A stretch of DNA of 64,000 bases from Bacteroidota bacterium (lineage in GTDB: Bacteria; Bacteroidota; Bacteroidia; Chitinophagales; Chitinophagaceae). The notes under the pieces are model-generated. The model had not been told where the DNA came from, did no database searches, and saw nothing but the letters and a program-made list of their open reading frames with translations. Where the stretch lies: positions 186,001 to 250,000 of the forward strand of contig JAFEAF010000001.1 of assembly GCA_018266555.1 (NCBI GenBank), read 5' to 3'. Positions 1-9,142 of the stretch are shown here, piece after piece (the first letter of the stretch is position 1; each line of letters opens with the position of its first letter). The translations under genes and the position numbers were made by a program.

Positions 1-104
1 ATGGCGTTTTTTAGGGTGGTGGTGATGTGTGATTGCCCCACAACGGTTGCAAAATCCTGTGGCCTGTATTTCCTCGCAGAAACAATAAATTTATCCATGG
101 GCAT
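1..104 (-). CDS. dnaX: DNA polymerase III subunit gamma/tau, N-terminal fragment
   Basis: Only the first 34 or so codons lie in the window; the gene continues beyond the left edge. Reading the minus strand from 104 gives MPMDKFIVSARKYRPQDF and then VVGQSHITTTLKNAI, which is the highly conserved DnaX start (ARKYRPxxFxxVVGQ) before the clamp-loader AAA+ domain. DnaX builds the clamp loader that places the beta sliding clamp on DNA. Two in-frame ATG codons exist, at 104 and 98; the second (MDKFIVSARKYRP) fits the family length better, but both are possible. The neighbouring minus-strand gene ends 58 bp upstream, so the two could be co-transcribed. Identification rests on about 30 residues, but these are the most diagnostic part of the N-terminus. 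Confidence 0.88.
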   Translation of the reverse strand, partial: MPMDKFIVSARKYRPQDFATVVGQSHITTTLKNA

Positions 105-162
105 GCAATTTAAGAAACCATCCTAATTACTTGGTAAAAGAAAATTATTGTGAATAAATTTT

Positions 163-1377
163 TTAAAGCAAAACCGGATGAGGTTTGAATTCTTTGGTTC
201 TGTCAAACAAATAACGATAAGTGGTAAGCATCCTGCTTCTATAGGTACCAAGCGCTTCGGCTACATTGATCATTTTGGGGTTGAATTCCCCGATCCACTG
301 CATTTCATAATCGTCATAAATTGATTTCCCAATCTTATATTCCCCGTTTTCAATATATACACCCTGTATTATTTTGGCGCCTTCAATAATCATGTAGCTG
401 TCAACACCTTTCCCCTGGAATTCCGGTACCACACCGAATACAAGGCCAGTAAATTTTTTATTCTTTATGGTCATCTTTATCCAAAGGAATTTCAACTTAT
501 TCCACAAATCAAATTTCCCGTTTAAATATTTGAACCATTGATTCAGATCGGGGAGGTTGATCCAGATGGCAACCGGTTCGCCTTTATAATATACAAACCA
601 GTTAATGCGTTCGTCAAGCACCGGTTTCATTTTTTGAAACATTTTGAAAACCACTTTTTCTTCTAATTGCTTCATGCCGCCGTGCCCGGCCCAGGCTTTA
701 TTATAAACCGTCGTAAAATCCTTTGCAAATTTCCCCAATTGATTTTTCTTGAGATGAGCGGAACTGAAGTTTGGATCCTTAGCACATTCTGCATGACGAT
801 CAAAAAATTTTTGTTGTATCCTGTCTTTTACTTTTAATGCAAAGCATACCTGGTTGAAAAAATTTTTAAATCCATAGTTCTCAAACAATTGCTGGTAGTA
901 AGGGGCATTAAAGTTCATACAATACATCGGTGGTATTTCAGTGCCCTTAACCACCAGTCCCCACCATCGGTCTCTTTCTCCAAAATTGATTGGTCCGTCC
1001 ATTGCCTGCATTCCCTGTTGTATCAGCCAGTGTTTAGCTACATCAAACAGCATGTCTGCTGCATTTTGATTATTAATGCAATCAAAAAAACCAATACCGC
1101 CTACAGGTATATCATCCCCTTTGTTTTTGTATTTTTTGTTAGTAAAAGCGGCAATACGGCCAATTAATTTACCTCCTGGGGTTAACGAAGAATCGTCTAT
1201 TAATATCCAACGGATAGCTTTACCAAAGCGGAAAGATTTATTCTTCCGGGGGTCAAACACTTCATTGATATCTTTATCCAGTGGGCGGATATAGGCAGGG
1301 TTATTGAGGTTAATTTCAAGATTTACTTCTAAAAAAAGCTGCTCCTGTTTTTTACTTCTGACCTCAATCAATTGCAT
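163..1377 (-). CDS. GNAT-like protein of the YghO type
   Basis: 404 residues, no signal peptide, so cytoplasmic. The stretch around residues 127-165 (GPINFGERDRWWGL, then PPMYCMNFNAPYYQQLFENYGF) is the hallmark of YghO-like proteins, which carry a degenerate GNAT acyltransferase fold; the C-terminal part FGVVPEFQGKGVDSYMI resembles the acetyl-CoA-binding motif (Q/RxxGxG/A) of GNAT enzymes. The substrate is unknown. It lies just upstream of dnaX on the same strand. A sequence TATTTTTG on the minus strand (1389 to 1382) resembles the Bacteroidota -7 element but would put the transcript start almost at the ATG, so the message may be nearly leaderless or the promoter lies elsewhere. Family assignment is good, biochemical role open. 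Confidence 0.72.
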   Translation of the reverse strand: MQLIEVRSKKQEQLFLEVNLEINLNNPAYIRPLDKDINEVFDPRKNKSFRFGKAIRWILIDDSSLTPGGKLIGRIAAFTNKKYKNKGDDIPVGGIGFFDCINNQNAADMLFDVAKHWLIQQGMQAMDGPINFGERDRWWGLVVKGTEIPPMYCMNFNAPYYQQLFENYGFKNFFNQVCFALKVKDRIQQKFFDRHAECAKDPNFSSAHLKKNQLGKFAKDFTTVYNKAWAGHGGMKQLEEKVVFKMFQKMKPVLDERINWFVYYKGEPVAIWINLPDLNQWFKYLNGKFDLWNKLKFLWIKMTIKNKKFTGLVFGVVPEFQGKGVDSYMIIEGAKIIQGVYIENGEYKIGKSIYDDYEMQWIGEFNPKMINVAEALGTYRSRMLTTYRYLFDRTKEFKPHPVLL

Positions 1378-1526
1378 TTGGCAAAAATAATAAAGTTATT
1401 GTCGTAAGAATTTGATTCGTAATTATTAAAAGTATCAGAATACCATTGTCGCTTTATAATACAAGACAAAATTTTTATAACTCCTAATAATCTCTTTTCC
1501 ACATCAAAAAATCAGGTTATTTTCTA

Positions 1527-1558
1527 ATTGGCAATATACTTCCGGCCCCTTACCTTTG
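1527..1558 (+). promoter_or_regulatory. Bacteroidota-type promoter of the atp genes
   Basis: ATTG at 1527-1530, 20 bp, then TACCTTTG at 1551-1558, matching the phylum consensus TTTG-N19-21-TAnnTTTG. Transcription would start near 1563, leaving a leader of about 20 nt before the atpD ATG at 1584. Confidence 0.65.
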
Positions 1559-1583
1559 CGGCCTGAAATAAACCCCTTCATAA

Positions 1584-3083
<1,500 letters not shown>

Positions 3084-3089
3084 AAGGCC

Positions 3090-3113
3090 AGTATAGAGTA
3101 TTATGTATTTAGA
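3090..3113. repeat. Left arm of inverted 7-mer repeat array
   Basis: Three head-to-tail copies of a degenerate 7-mer GTATnnN at 3091-3111 (GTATAGA, GTATTAT, GTATTTA), starting 6 bp after the atpD stop. The 24 bp at 3090-3113 match the reverse complement of 3489-3512 at 21 positions, so the two arms bracket the four-helix-bundle gene. Confidence 0.75.
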
Positions 3114-3122
3114 AGCATAGAA

Positions 3123-3488
3123 ATGGCCATGCACAATTATAAGGAGTTAAAGATCTGTCATCGTTCCATGGATTATGTGGTTAAGATTTATGAAGTAAGT
3201 CCAAATTTTCCAAAGGAAGAAAAATATGGACTTACTGCTCAGCTTCGAAGTTGTGCGATCTCTGTACCAAGTAATATTTCTGAAGGAGCAGGAAGAGGTA
3301 CCAATAAACAGTTTAAAAGATTACTTGAAATCTCTATGGGATCGATAAATGAAGCACAAACTCAGATTGAACCTGCTTTTAGAGTTAACTATCTGACAGA
3401 AGAGATTTATAAATCTTTGATTGATGAAGCCCTGCAGATTTATAAAATGGTACTGGCATTTTACAATAGCATAAAAGACGAAAAATAA
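3123..3488 (+). CDS. Four-helix-bundle protein (S23/IVP family)
   Basis: 121 residues, cytoplasmic and mostly helical. The motif SVPSNISEGAGR at 47-58 identifies the family first found encoded by intervening sequences in 23S rRNA genes and later as the Avd accessory protein of diversity-generating retroelements. Avd-type proteins form pentameric barrels that bind nucleic acid; the role of stand-alone copies is not known. Here the gene separates atpD from atpC, which normally abut, and it is bracketed by inverted arrays of a 7-mer repeat, so it looks like an inserted unit that left the operon readable. The start codon is the ATG at 3123, with a second Met two codons on. No reverse transcriptase, variable repeat or rRNA gene is nearby, so a retroelement or rRNA role is not supported here. 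Confidence 0.9.
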   Translation: MAMHNYKELKICHRSMDYVVKIYEVSPNFPKEEKYGLTAQLRSCAISVPSNISEGAGRGTNKQFKRLLEISMGSINEAQTQIEPAFRVNYLTEEIYKSLIDEALQIYKMVLAFYNSIKDEK

Positions 3489-3518
3489 TCTGAGTACTTA
3501 ATACTCTATACTTGATAC
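3489..3518. repeat. Right arm of inverted 7-mer repeat array
   Basis: Four consecutive 7-mers of form TnnRTAC at 3491-3518: TGAGTAC, TTAATAC, TCTATAC, TTGATAC. On the other strand these read GTATCAA, GTATAGA, GTATTAA, GTACTCA, the same unit as the left arm in inverted orientation. The last copy ends 1 bp before the atpC ATG. Confidence 0.75.
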
Positions 3519-3519
3519 T

Positions 3520-3780
3520 ATGAACTTAGAAATATTAACTCCTGAAAAGAAAATATACAGTGGTGATGTGTATGGCGTTCAGATGCCGGGCATCAGCGGC
3601 AGCTTTGAAGTGCTGGAAAGGCATGCACCTTTAGTAAGTGCATTGAAAGCAGGACGATTAAAAGTTTTGAAAAACAAACAAAATGATACTGTTCAATTTG
3701 ACATACAGGGCGGTTTTGCAGAAGTGCTGAATAATAGAGTAACCGTATTGGTAGAAGGAGCCAGTTCTGTAGAAATATAA
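3520..3780 (+). CDS. atpC: F1 ATP synthase subunit epsilon
   Basis: 86 residues: the beta-sandwich N-terminal domain only (MNLEILTPEKKIYSGDVYGVQ, then PGISGSFEVLERHAPLVSAL), without the C-terminal helical hairpin that inhibits ATP hydrolysis in E. coli, where the protein has about 139 residues. Short epsilon subunits are normal in Bacteroidota. It sits in the central stalk and links gamma to the c-ring. The ATG at 3520 follows directly on the 7-mer repeat array, so any ribosome-binding or spacer sequence originally between atpD and atpC has been replaced by the inserted unit; translation probably depends on read-through from the atpD promoter. Confidence 0.95.
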   Translation: MNLEILTPEKKIYSGDVYGVQMPGISGSFEVLERHAPLVSALKAGRLKVLKNKQNDTVQFDIQGGFAEVLNNRVTVLVEGASSVEI

Positions 3781-3799
3781 TAATTGGGAAACCAATGAA

Positions 3800-3844
3800 C
3801 CGGATTATGAAATGTTGATCCGGGCTTATAGGCTGGGGTTTTTT
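3800..3844 (+). terminator. Possible terminator after atpC
   Basis: CCGGAT at 3800-3805 pairs with ATCCGG at 3818-3823 across a 12-nt loop; a T6 run follows at 3839-3844. The 15-nt gap between stem and T run makes this weaker than a canonical intrinsic terminator. It lies between the convergent atpC and DUF4197 genes. Confidence 0.35.
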
Positions 3845-4574
3845 ATTTCGCTGACTGAGATGCTCTTCGTTTTAATTCTTCTTCCGCATAGCCAAATACT
3901 TTCTTCATCATATCCGTTTTTCTGAATTCATATTTTGTCCGGATATTTTCTTCTTCATTGCCCACCATCAGGAACATTCCATCTATTACCCTGGCAGAAA
4001 TAAAATCAGTCAGGTTGCTTTCAAGCGGTTTGCTGATAAACGGAATTTTGTTATAAACATTTACAATATTGTTCCATTCGGTTGCGGCACTTTCTGTTTT
4101 TATGGTACTGTCAACAATAGGGCGAAATGCCACCATCAGTTCTGGGCTCATACTTGTTTTGAAATATTCAGTGGCGGCATGCGGATTATCTGTTATCAAA
4201 ATTTTTGCTGCATCTTTTATACTCATGTTTTTTACTGAATTTAAAAAAATAGGTTTAGCGGCGCTTACAGCAGACGACATCACATGAGTGTATTTTGCGG
4301 TCACAGAATTCACCATTTTATCAAGTCCCAGGTCTTTCAGTGTTTTTTCAATTTTTGTAGCATCACCCGGAAAAACAAAACGAACCAGAGGATTCCCATT
4401 AGGATCTGCAAATGCATCAAAACTACTAAACAATCCCTGTGTTAATGCATCCTTTAATCCGGTTACCATTTCAAATTCGGACGGAGAAATGAGCGAAGCA
4501 ACCTTTTTAAATGTTTCACATGAGGAAAGAAATATAGTAAATCCGAGGAGTAAACTCAAAATAAATCTTTTCAT
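3843..4574 (-). CDS. DUF4197 lipoprotein
   Basis: 243 residues. A signal peptide ends in a lipobox (FLSSC, Cys19), so the mature protein is lipid-anchored, probably on the periplasmic side. The body matches the DUF4197 family: GLKDALTQG near residue 40, a central AKPIFLNSVKNMSIKDAAKIL segment split here to its core AKPIF and SIKDAAKIL, and SPELMVAFRPIVDS further on. The function of the family is unknown. It is convergent with atpC and lies 26 bp downstream of yqgE on the same strand, so the two probably share a transcript. No active-site residues can be proposed. Confidence 0.8.
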   Translation of the reverse strand: MKRFILSLLLGFTIFLSSCETFKKVASLISPSEFEMVTGLKDALTQGLFSSFDAFADPNGNPLVRFVFPGDATKIEKTLKDLGLDKMVNSVTAKYTHVMSSAVSAAKPIFLNSVKNMSIKDAAKILITDNPHAATEYFKTSMSPELMVAFRPIVDSTIKTESAATEWNNIVNVYNKIPFISKPLESNLTDFISARVIDGMFLMVGNEEENIRTKYEFRKTDMMKKVFGYAEEELKRRASQSAK

Positions 4575-4600
4575 TCCCGTATAGTTTGAGGTGATGTAAT

Positions 4601-5152
4601 TTAATTCAATTGCGGATCAATAGGAAAGTTAATCATCATTTCATAATCGCCGCCTAATTGTTTGAGTGAGTCTTTCCAAATTTGTTTATGATCCGGGTGA
4701 AAAATAATTTTTCTTGTTGCTTTGGTGGTAAGCCAGGTTTTTTCATTCATTTCATTTTGCAGTTGCCCATCACTCCATCCAGAATATCCAATATAAAACC
4801 GGATTTTGTTATAATCCAGCTGATTGGTTTTTATCATTTGGATCACATCCGAAAAATCACCCCCCCAATGTATTCCATTAAGCAATTCTATCGCCCCGGA
4901 AATTTTTTCCGGGTATTGATGTAAAAAGTGGATCGTATCCATTTGTACAGGGCCTCCATAATACAATGGAATTTTATACCCGCTCAAATCCGATATCAGT
5001 TCATCCAAAGTATTTTCATATTTCCGATTGAGTACAAGGCCAAAGCTACCCTCTTCTTTATGCTCACACATAAAGACAACAGTCCTCATAAAATTAGGGT
5101 CTTTCAGAAACGGGTCGGCTATCAACAATATACCGGGCGCCAGATCAATCAT
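4601..5152 (-). CDS. YqgE/AlgH family protein (UPF0301)
   Basis: 183 residues, the usual family length, with no signal peptide. The N-terminus APGILLIADPFLKDPNF followed by TVVFMCEHKEEGSFGLVLN and later YYGGPVQMDTIHFLH are the family signatures. The molecular function is unsettled; AlgH was linked to alginate regulation in Pseudomonas, but the fold gives no clear activity. The ATG at 5152 is the only sensible start. It heads a two-gene minus-strand unit with the DUF4197 lipoprotein, and its upstream region is shared with the divergent sensor kinase. Confidence 0.9.
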   Translation of the reverse strand: MIDLAPGILLIADPFLKDPNFMRTVVFMCEHKEEGSFGLVLNRKYENTLDELISDLSGYKIPLYYGGPVQMDTIHFLHQYPEKISGAIELLNGIHWGGDFSDVIQMIKTNQLDYNKIRFYIGYSGWSDGQLQNEMNEKTWLTTKATRKIIFHPDHKQIWKDSLKQLGGDYEMMINFPIDPQLN

Positions 5153-5291
5153 AATTCAATGTAATAAGAAAACTTTTTATTTTAAATAAAATCTTTATTT
5201 TTTGTTCAAAGGCCATTATGGGAACCGCTTCATTGCAAAGGTGCTGGATGGTCTAAATGTCACGTTAAATTAACGTCGTTTTTATAAACTC

Positions 5292-5324
5292 TTTGGCAGG
5301 AGAGAAACACTCGCTGTATTTTTG
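5292..5324 (+). promoter_or_regulatory. Promoter of the sensor kinase gene
   Basis: TTTG at 5292-5295, 21 bp, then TATTTTTG at 5317-5324: an exact match to the Bacteroidota promoter consensus. The predicted transcript start near 5330 leaves a leader of about 50 nt before the TTG start at 5379. Confidence 0.65.
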
Positions 5325-5378
5325 CCGAATGAGCCGGATTCATAAAATAATTTATCTTAGGTTCCGCATTGAGCTGAC

Positions 5379-6737
5379 TTGAAAAAAATATTTACCATCA
5401 TCATAATTTTAATCAGCCTCTCACTGGTTGGTATTATCCTGATTCAAATTTCATGGATCCGGAATATGGAATTATTGCGGGAAGAACAAATTAAACAGAA
5501 TGTGGAAAATGCCACGAAGACGGTGGGTGAAGATCTGGCGATACGTAAGGGAAATTTTTCTGCTGCTACCGGGTTAAACCGGTTCAATACTCCGGGTGAC
5601 GTATTGACTTTGGATATGTTCAAAGCACCTACTATTGGGCAGCGATTTACGGTTGATGAAATTAAGAGTAAGATTCAAAAAGCATTTTTTGCCAATAACC
5701 TGAAAGATGTAAAATTTGAATTTGGTATTTCCACTTTGAATTATCGTGGCGGCATCGATTATTTTGAAAAACGTTCTCAGAACTTTGACGCTTATTTTGC
5801 TGATACACTTCATAATTTTTCATATATAGCTCCATTGCTGGCACCCACCGGTACACCGGGAGAGAATTTATCTCCGGATGAAATTTTAATTGTTGTTATC
5901 CCAGGCGTGAAAGGAATTGTCTTTCAATCATTGCGATGGAATATTACTATGGCTATACTGTTTAGTGTTATTATTATTACTGCTTTTTATCTAACTGTAC
6001 GTACAATGTTGCGCCAGAAAAAGATGAGCGATATTAAAAATGATTTTATTAATAACATGACGCATGAATTCAAAACTCCTATCGCAACTATTTCATTAGC
6101 GGTAGATGCCATGAGGAACGAAAAAGTGATACAGAACCGGGAAAAGATAGGTTATTTCAGTTCAATCATAAAAGAAGAAAACCAACGAATGAACCGCCAG
6201 GTGGAAACCATATTAAGAGCCTCACAACTGGAAAAACAAGAAGTGGATTTGAATCTCAAACCGGTTCATGCGCATGAAATCATTAAGGATGTTACAGATA
6301 ATTTCACATTACAGCTTGAAGAAAAACAAGGCAAAGCGGATTTAATGCTCCAGGCATCAAACGATCTAATTAATGCTGATGAAGTGCATTTTCCAAACCT
6401 GATTAACAATCTTATTGACAATGCCATCAAATATTCGAAAGACAATATACCACCGGAATTAAAAATTACCACGCAGTCAAATTCAAAGAACCTGAAAATT
6501 ATTTTTGAGGATAACGGTATTGGAATGAACCGGGAAACGTTGAAAAAAATATTTGAAAAATTCTACCGTGCACATACAGGCAATATTCATAATGTAAAAG
6601 GTTTTGGCCTGGGGTTGAGTTATGTAAAAACAATGGTGGAGGCTCACGGCGGCGAGATAACTGCAGACAGCTTTCTGGGAAAAGGAAGCACCTTTGTCAT
6701 TGAAATCCCATTGAATAAAAATGCTGCCACCACGTAA
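5379..6737 (+). CDS. Membrane sensor histidine kinase
   Basis: 452 residues. Two membrane segments (about 5-25 and 188-208) enclose a periplasmic sensor region of about 160 residues with no recognised fold. Then come the dimerisation/phosphoacceptor H-box NNMTHEFKTPIATI (His229), the N-box NLINNLIDNAIKYS, the G1 box FEDNGIGM, and KGFGLGLSYVK. No HAMP domain is obvious. The start is a TTG; it is preferred because the first membrane segment begins right after it and the next ATG (about codon 30) would remove that segment. No response regulator is adjacent, so the partner must be encoded elsewhere. The gene converges on queA, with only 3 bp between the stop codons. Confidence 0.92.
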   Translation: MKKIFTIIIILISLSLVGIILIQISWIRNMELLREEQIKQNVENATKTVGEDLAIRKGNFSAATGLNRFNTPGDVLTLDMFKAPTIGQRFTVDEIKSKIQKAFFANNLKDVKFEFGISTLNYRGGIDYFEKRSQNFDAYFADTLHNFSYIAPLLAPTGTPGENLSPDEILIVVIPGVKGIVFQSLRWNITMAILFSVIIITAFYLTVRTMLRQKKMSDIKNDFINNMTHEFKTPIATISLAVDAMRNEKVIQNREKIGYFSSIIKEENQRMNRQVETILRASQLEKQEVDLNLKPVHAHEIIKDVTDNFTLQLEEKQGKADLMLQASNDLINADEVHFPNLINNLIDNAIKYSKDNIPPELKITTQSNSKNLKIIFEDNGIGMNRETLKKIFEKFYRAHTGNIHNVKGFGLGLSYVKTMVEAHGGEITADSFLGKGSTFVIEIPLNKNAATT

Positions 6738-6740
6738 CGG

Positions 6741-7964
6741 TTATTCATTCCATAACAGGCTGCCATCACCGTAACTGAGAAATCTGAAATTATTCTCCAT
6801 AGCATAGTTATAGACAGTTTTCCACTCTTCACCTAACATAGCTGCTACCAGCAATAATAGTGTGGATTGCGGCTGATGAAAATTGGTAATTAGTGCGTTG
6901 ACTATTTTCATTTTATATCCCGGGGCGATGATAATTTGTGTTTTTGTAACTAATCTTGAAAGATGATGCTGCCTTGTCCAATCGAGTAGGGCTTGTAAAG
7001 AATCAGTCACAGAAATATTTTCTAATAATGAATCATAAACTTCCCATTGAGACAATCCCAGCGACTCGGGCGAAACAGAGGGGTTTGATTTTATTTTCAC
7101 TCCCAACCAATATAAACTCTCGATTGTTCTCAATGAAGTTGTACCTACAGCAATAATTTTATTTTGAATATTCATCAGAATATTTTCAATGGTTTTTACT
7201 GACACATCAATATATTCCGAATGCATTTCATGCTCTTCCATCGTTTCACTCTTTACCGGCTTAAATGTTCCGGCGCCGACATGAAGTGTTACAAAGTCTG
7301 TCTGAATATTTTTTCTTTTAAGCTCCTCAAAAACAGAAGGTGTAAAATGTAAACCAGCAGTCGGTGCAGCCACAGATCCGTCGGTGTGGGCATAAACGGT
7401 TTGATACCTTTCTGAGTCGGAGGGCTCAGCCTCTCTTTTGATATAAGGCGGTAAAGGTATTGCTCCGGCCTGATGCAATACTTCAGCAAAACTGAAATGG
7501 ACCGGCAACCAGGATAGTTCAATAATAAAATGATCTGAATGTTTTGAAATATATTTTGCAAATAAAGTTATAGGGCTAATAGTTTTTTCAAGAATTTGCC
7601 CTGGTTTCCATTTGGAAGCGCCACCGATAAGGCATTGCCAAAAAACTTTTTCATGCTGTGAGAGGGCTGTGGAGATACCCGGGTATTGCTTCCCGGGGGA
7701 CAGGCAAAATATTTCAATGATGCCACCCGTTTTTTTTTGAAATTTCAAACGGGCCTCAATCACTTTTGTATCGTTAAAAATCAGCAAAGAATTTTCAGGA
7801 ATGTATTTGGCAATATTTCGATATACATCTTCTGTTATATTCTTATTATGATAAATTAAAAGTTTTGAGGTATCCCGTTCAGCTAATGGATGACTGGCAA
7901 TTCGTTCTGCCGGTAGCAGATATGTGTAATCCCTGATGGAAAGTTTTTTTGTATGCATATTCAT
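6741..7964 (-). CDS. queA: S-adenosylmethionine:tRNA ribosyltransferase-isomerase
   Basis: Transfers and isomerises the ribose of S-adenosylmethionine onto 7-aminomethyl-7-deazaguanine in tRNA to make epoxyqueuosine at the wobble position. The 407 residues show the family landmarks: the N-terminal YLLPAERIASHPLAERD, LIFNDTKVIEARL, PLPPYIKREAE, then YQTVYAHTDGSVAAPTAGLHF, the most diagnostic block, and VTLHVGAGTFKPV. It is longer than E. coli QueA (about 356) because of an extended C-terminal half, common in this phylum. A TACCTTTG element lies 30 bp upstream. The short distance to the stop of the upstream DUF3052 gene means that gene could read through into queA as well. Confidence 0.96.
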   Translation of the reverse strand: MNMHTKKLSIRDYTYLLPAERIASHPLAERDTSKLLIYHNKNITEDVYRNIAKYIPENSLLIFNDTKVIEARLKFQKKTGGIIEIFCLSPGKQYPGISTALSQHEKVFWQCLIGGASKWKPGQILEKTISPITLFAKYISKHSDHFIIELSWLPVHFSFAEVLHQAGAIPLPPYIKREAEPSDSERYQTVYAHTDGSVAAPTAGLHFTPSVFEELKRKNIQTDFVTLHVGAGTFKPVKSETMEEHEMHSEYIDVSVKTIENILMNIQNKIIAVGTTSLRTIESLYWLGVKIKSNPSVSPESLGLSQWEVYDSLLENISVTDSLQALLDWTRQHHLSRLVTKTQIIIAPGYKMKIVNALITNFHQPQSTLLLLVAAMLGEEWKTVYNYAMENNFRFLSYGDGSLLWNE

Positions 7965-7993
7965 GCGACTGACTGTCGCTGTTTGGGAAAAAT

Positions 7994-8001
7994 CAAAGGT
8001 A
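7994..8001 (-). promoter_or_regulatory. Putative -7 element of queA
   Basis: On the minus strand 8001 to 7994 reads TACCTTTG, identical to the atpD and kup elements. It begins directly after the DUF3052 stop codon and predicts a queA leader of about 24 nt. No clean -33 TTTG is visible; the nearest TTG is 22-23 bp upstream. Confidence 0.5.
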
Positions 8002-8412
8002 CTAACGTTTAGAAAGTGGTACTACAAGTTTCAGCCCGCACCACAGTTCATTCACAGCGCATATTTTTATATCAACCAGGCCATTTTTGAGCGCATATTT
8101 CCGGATTACATCTTCGGTAAGGTCAGTTGGAATATCCGATACCTTTTTATACCACGAAACCCAAATGATCACTGAGGTATTTTTTTTATAAATTGGTTTT
8201 ATTTTTTTCATCTCCATTTCAAAGTCTCCCTGACTTTTTGCAAAAAGATGAATCCAATCAGGGATTTCATTCTTTTTTATTAAGAGTTTTTGAATATTTG
8301 TTTCAAACAAAATAAAATAATCCGCCGGCTGATGTACCAGCTTTAGCTTCATCCCGGGTTTTATGCCAAGCTTCCTTAGTAAGGGAGTACCTGAATATCC
8401 TGCTATAGCCAC
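8002..8412 (-). CDS. DUF3052 family protein
   Basis: 136 residues, cytoplasmic. The start MAIAGYSGTPLLRKLGIKPG is the signature of DUF3052, a family of small proteins of unknown function found in many bacteria. The central part includes a hydrophobic strand SVIIWVSWYKK and the end CGLKLVVPLSK, also conserved. It lies upstream of queA on the same strand and divergent from mraZ. No catalytic motif can be pointed to. Confidence 0.82.
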   Translation of the reverse strand: MAIAGYSGTPLLRKLGIKPGMKLKLVHQPADYFILFETNIQKLLIKKNEIPDWIHLFAKSQGDFEMEMKKIKPIYKKNTSVIIWVSWYKKVSDIPTDLTEDVIRKYALKNGLVDIKICAVNELWCGLKLVVPLSKR

Positions 8413-8600
8413 ATGAAGGTTTTGAGACTAAATTCGTTTTTATACTGAAGTCCATTTTAATTCTTTTCCACAGCAACTTCACATCAATCCACAGCTAATT
8501 CACAGGATAAAGAAGGAATAAGATTCTATACAAGATGAAATCCTTTACAGTACTAAATTCCATAGGAATTTTGTCTGTGGAAAAAATAAAAATAAAAAAA

Positions 8601-8637
8601 TTTGTTTGTAAAGTGGGAAAATGTGTTATTTTGTGTC
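8601..8637 (+). promoter_or_regulatory. dcw promoter with candidate MraZ operator
   Basis: TTTG at 8601-8604, 21 bp, then TTATTTTG at 8626-8633 (one mismatch to TAnnTTTG). Overlapping it, the trinucleotide GTG recurs at exact 10-bp steps at 8613, 8623 and 8633, giving TGGGA, TGTTA, TGTCA with 5-nt spacers. MraZ is known to bind TGGGN-type direct repeats separated by 5 nt upstream of its own gene. The match is perfect only in the first copy, so the operator call is inference. Confidence 0.5.
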
Positions 8638-8669
8638 AATTATTTTAAAAGTGACTCAATTCCCTGATA

Positions 8670-9125
8670 ATGACAGGTTTTTTAGGCGAGTTCGAAGCTA
8701 CATTAGACACCAAGGGGCGGTTTCTTCTTCCGGCAGGCTTTAAAAAGCAATTACCAGAAGTAGATGCCACCCATTTTGTTATTAACCGTGGATTTGAGAA
8801 ATGTTTAAGCCTTTACCCACTGAAAAACTGGGAACCGCTCTTCGAAAAGATCACTAAGCTGAACGACTTTGACCCTAAAGTCAGGCAGTTTCTCCGGTAT
8901 TTTTTGAACGGGGCAACTCAGGTAGAACCAGATAGTGCGGGACGATTATTGTTGCCGCCAAACCTGAAGGATTACGCAGAGTTAAAAAAAGATATCGTGC
9001 TGGTGGCAGCGGTTAATAAAATTGAAATCTGGGATAGTAATAAGTACAAACAGCTCTTTGACTCTTTTTCTGCGGAGGCATTCAGTGATCTCGCAAAAGA
9101 TGTGATGACAAAGGAGAATGAATAA
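8670..9125 (+). CDS. mraZ: Transcriptional regulator MraZ
   Basis: 151 residues with two AbrB-like SpoVT domains. The first (GEFEATLDTKGRFLLPAGFKK) and the second (ATQVEPDSAGRLLLPPNLKDYA) each carry the DxxGRxxLP motif that forms the ring-shaped DNA-binding surface. MraZ usually represses or tunes the dcw operon it heads by binding short direct repeats near the promoter; three 10-bp-spaced GTG repeats lie 37-57 bp upstream of this gene. The start at 8670 gives MTGFLGEFEATLD, matching the family. It is followed by rsmH after an AT-rich gap of only 17 bp. Confidence 0.96.
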   Translation: MTGFLGEFEATLDTKGRFLLPAGFKKQLPEVDATHFVINRGFEKCLSLYPLKNWEPLFEKITKLNDFDPKVRQFLRYFLNGATQVEPDSAGRLLLPPNLKDYAELKKDIVLVAAVNKIEIWDSNKYKQLFDSFSAEAFSDLAKDVMTKENE

Positions 9126-9142
9126 TTATTAATTAGTAATTA

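Noticed and set aside
3123-3488. Diversity-generating retroelement
   Set aside because: The protein is Avd-like, but there is no reverse transcriptase, template repeat or variable target in the window.
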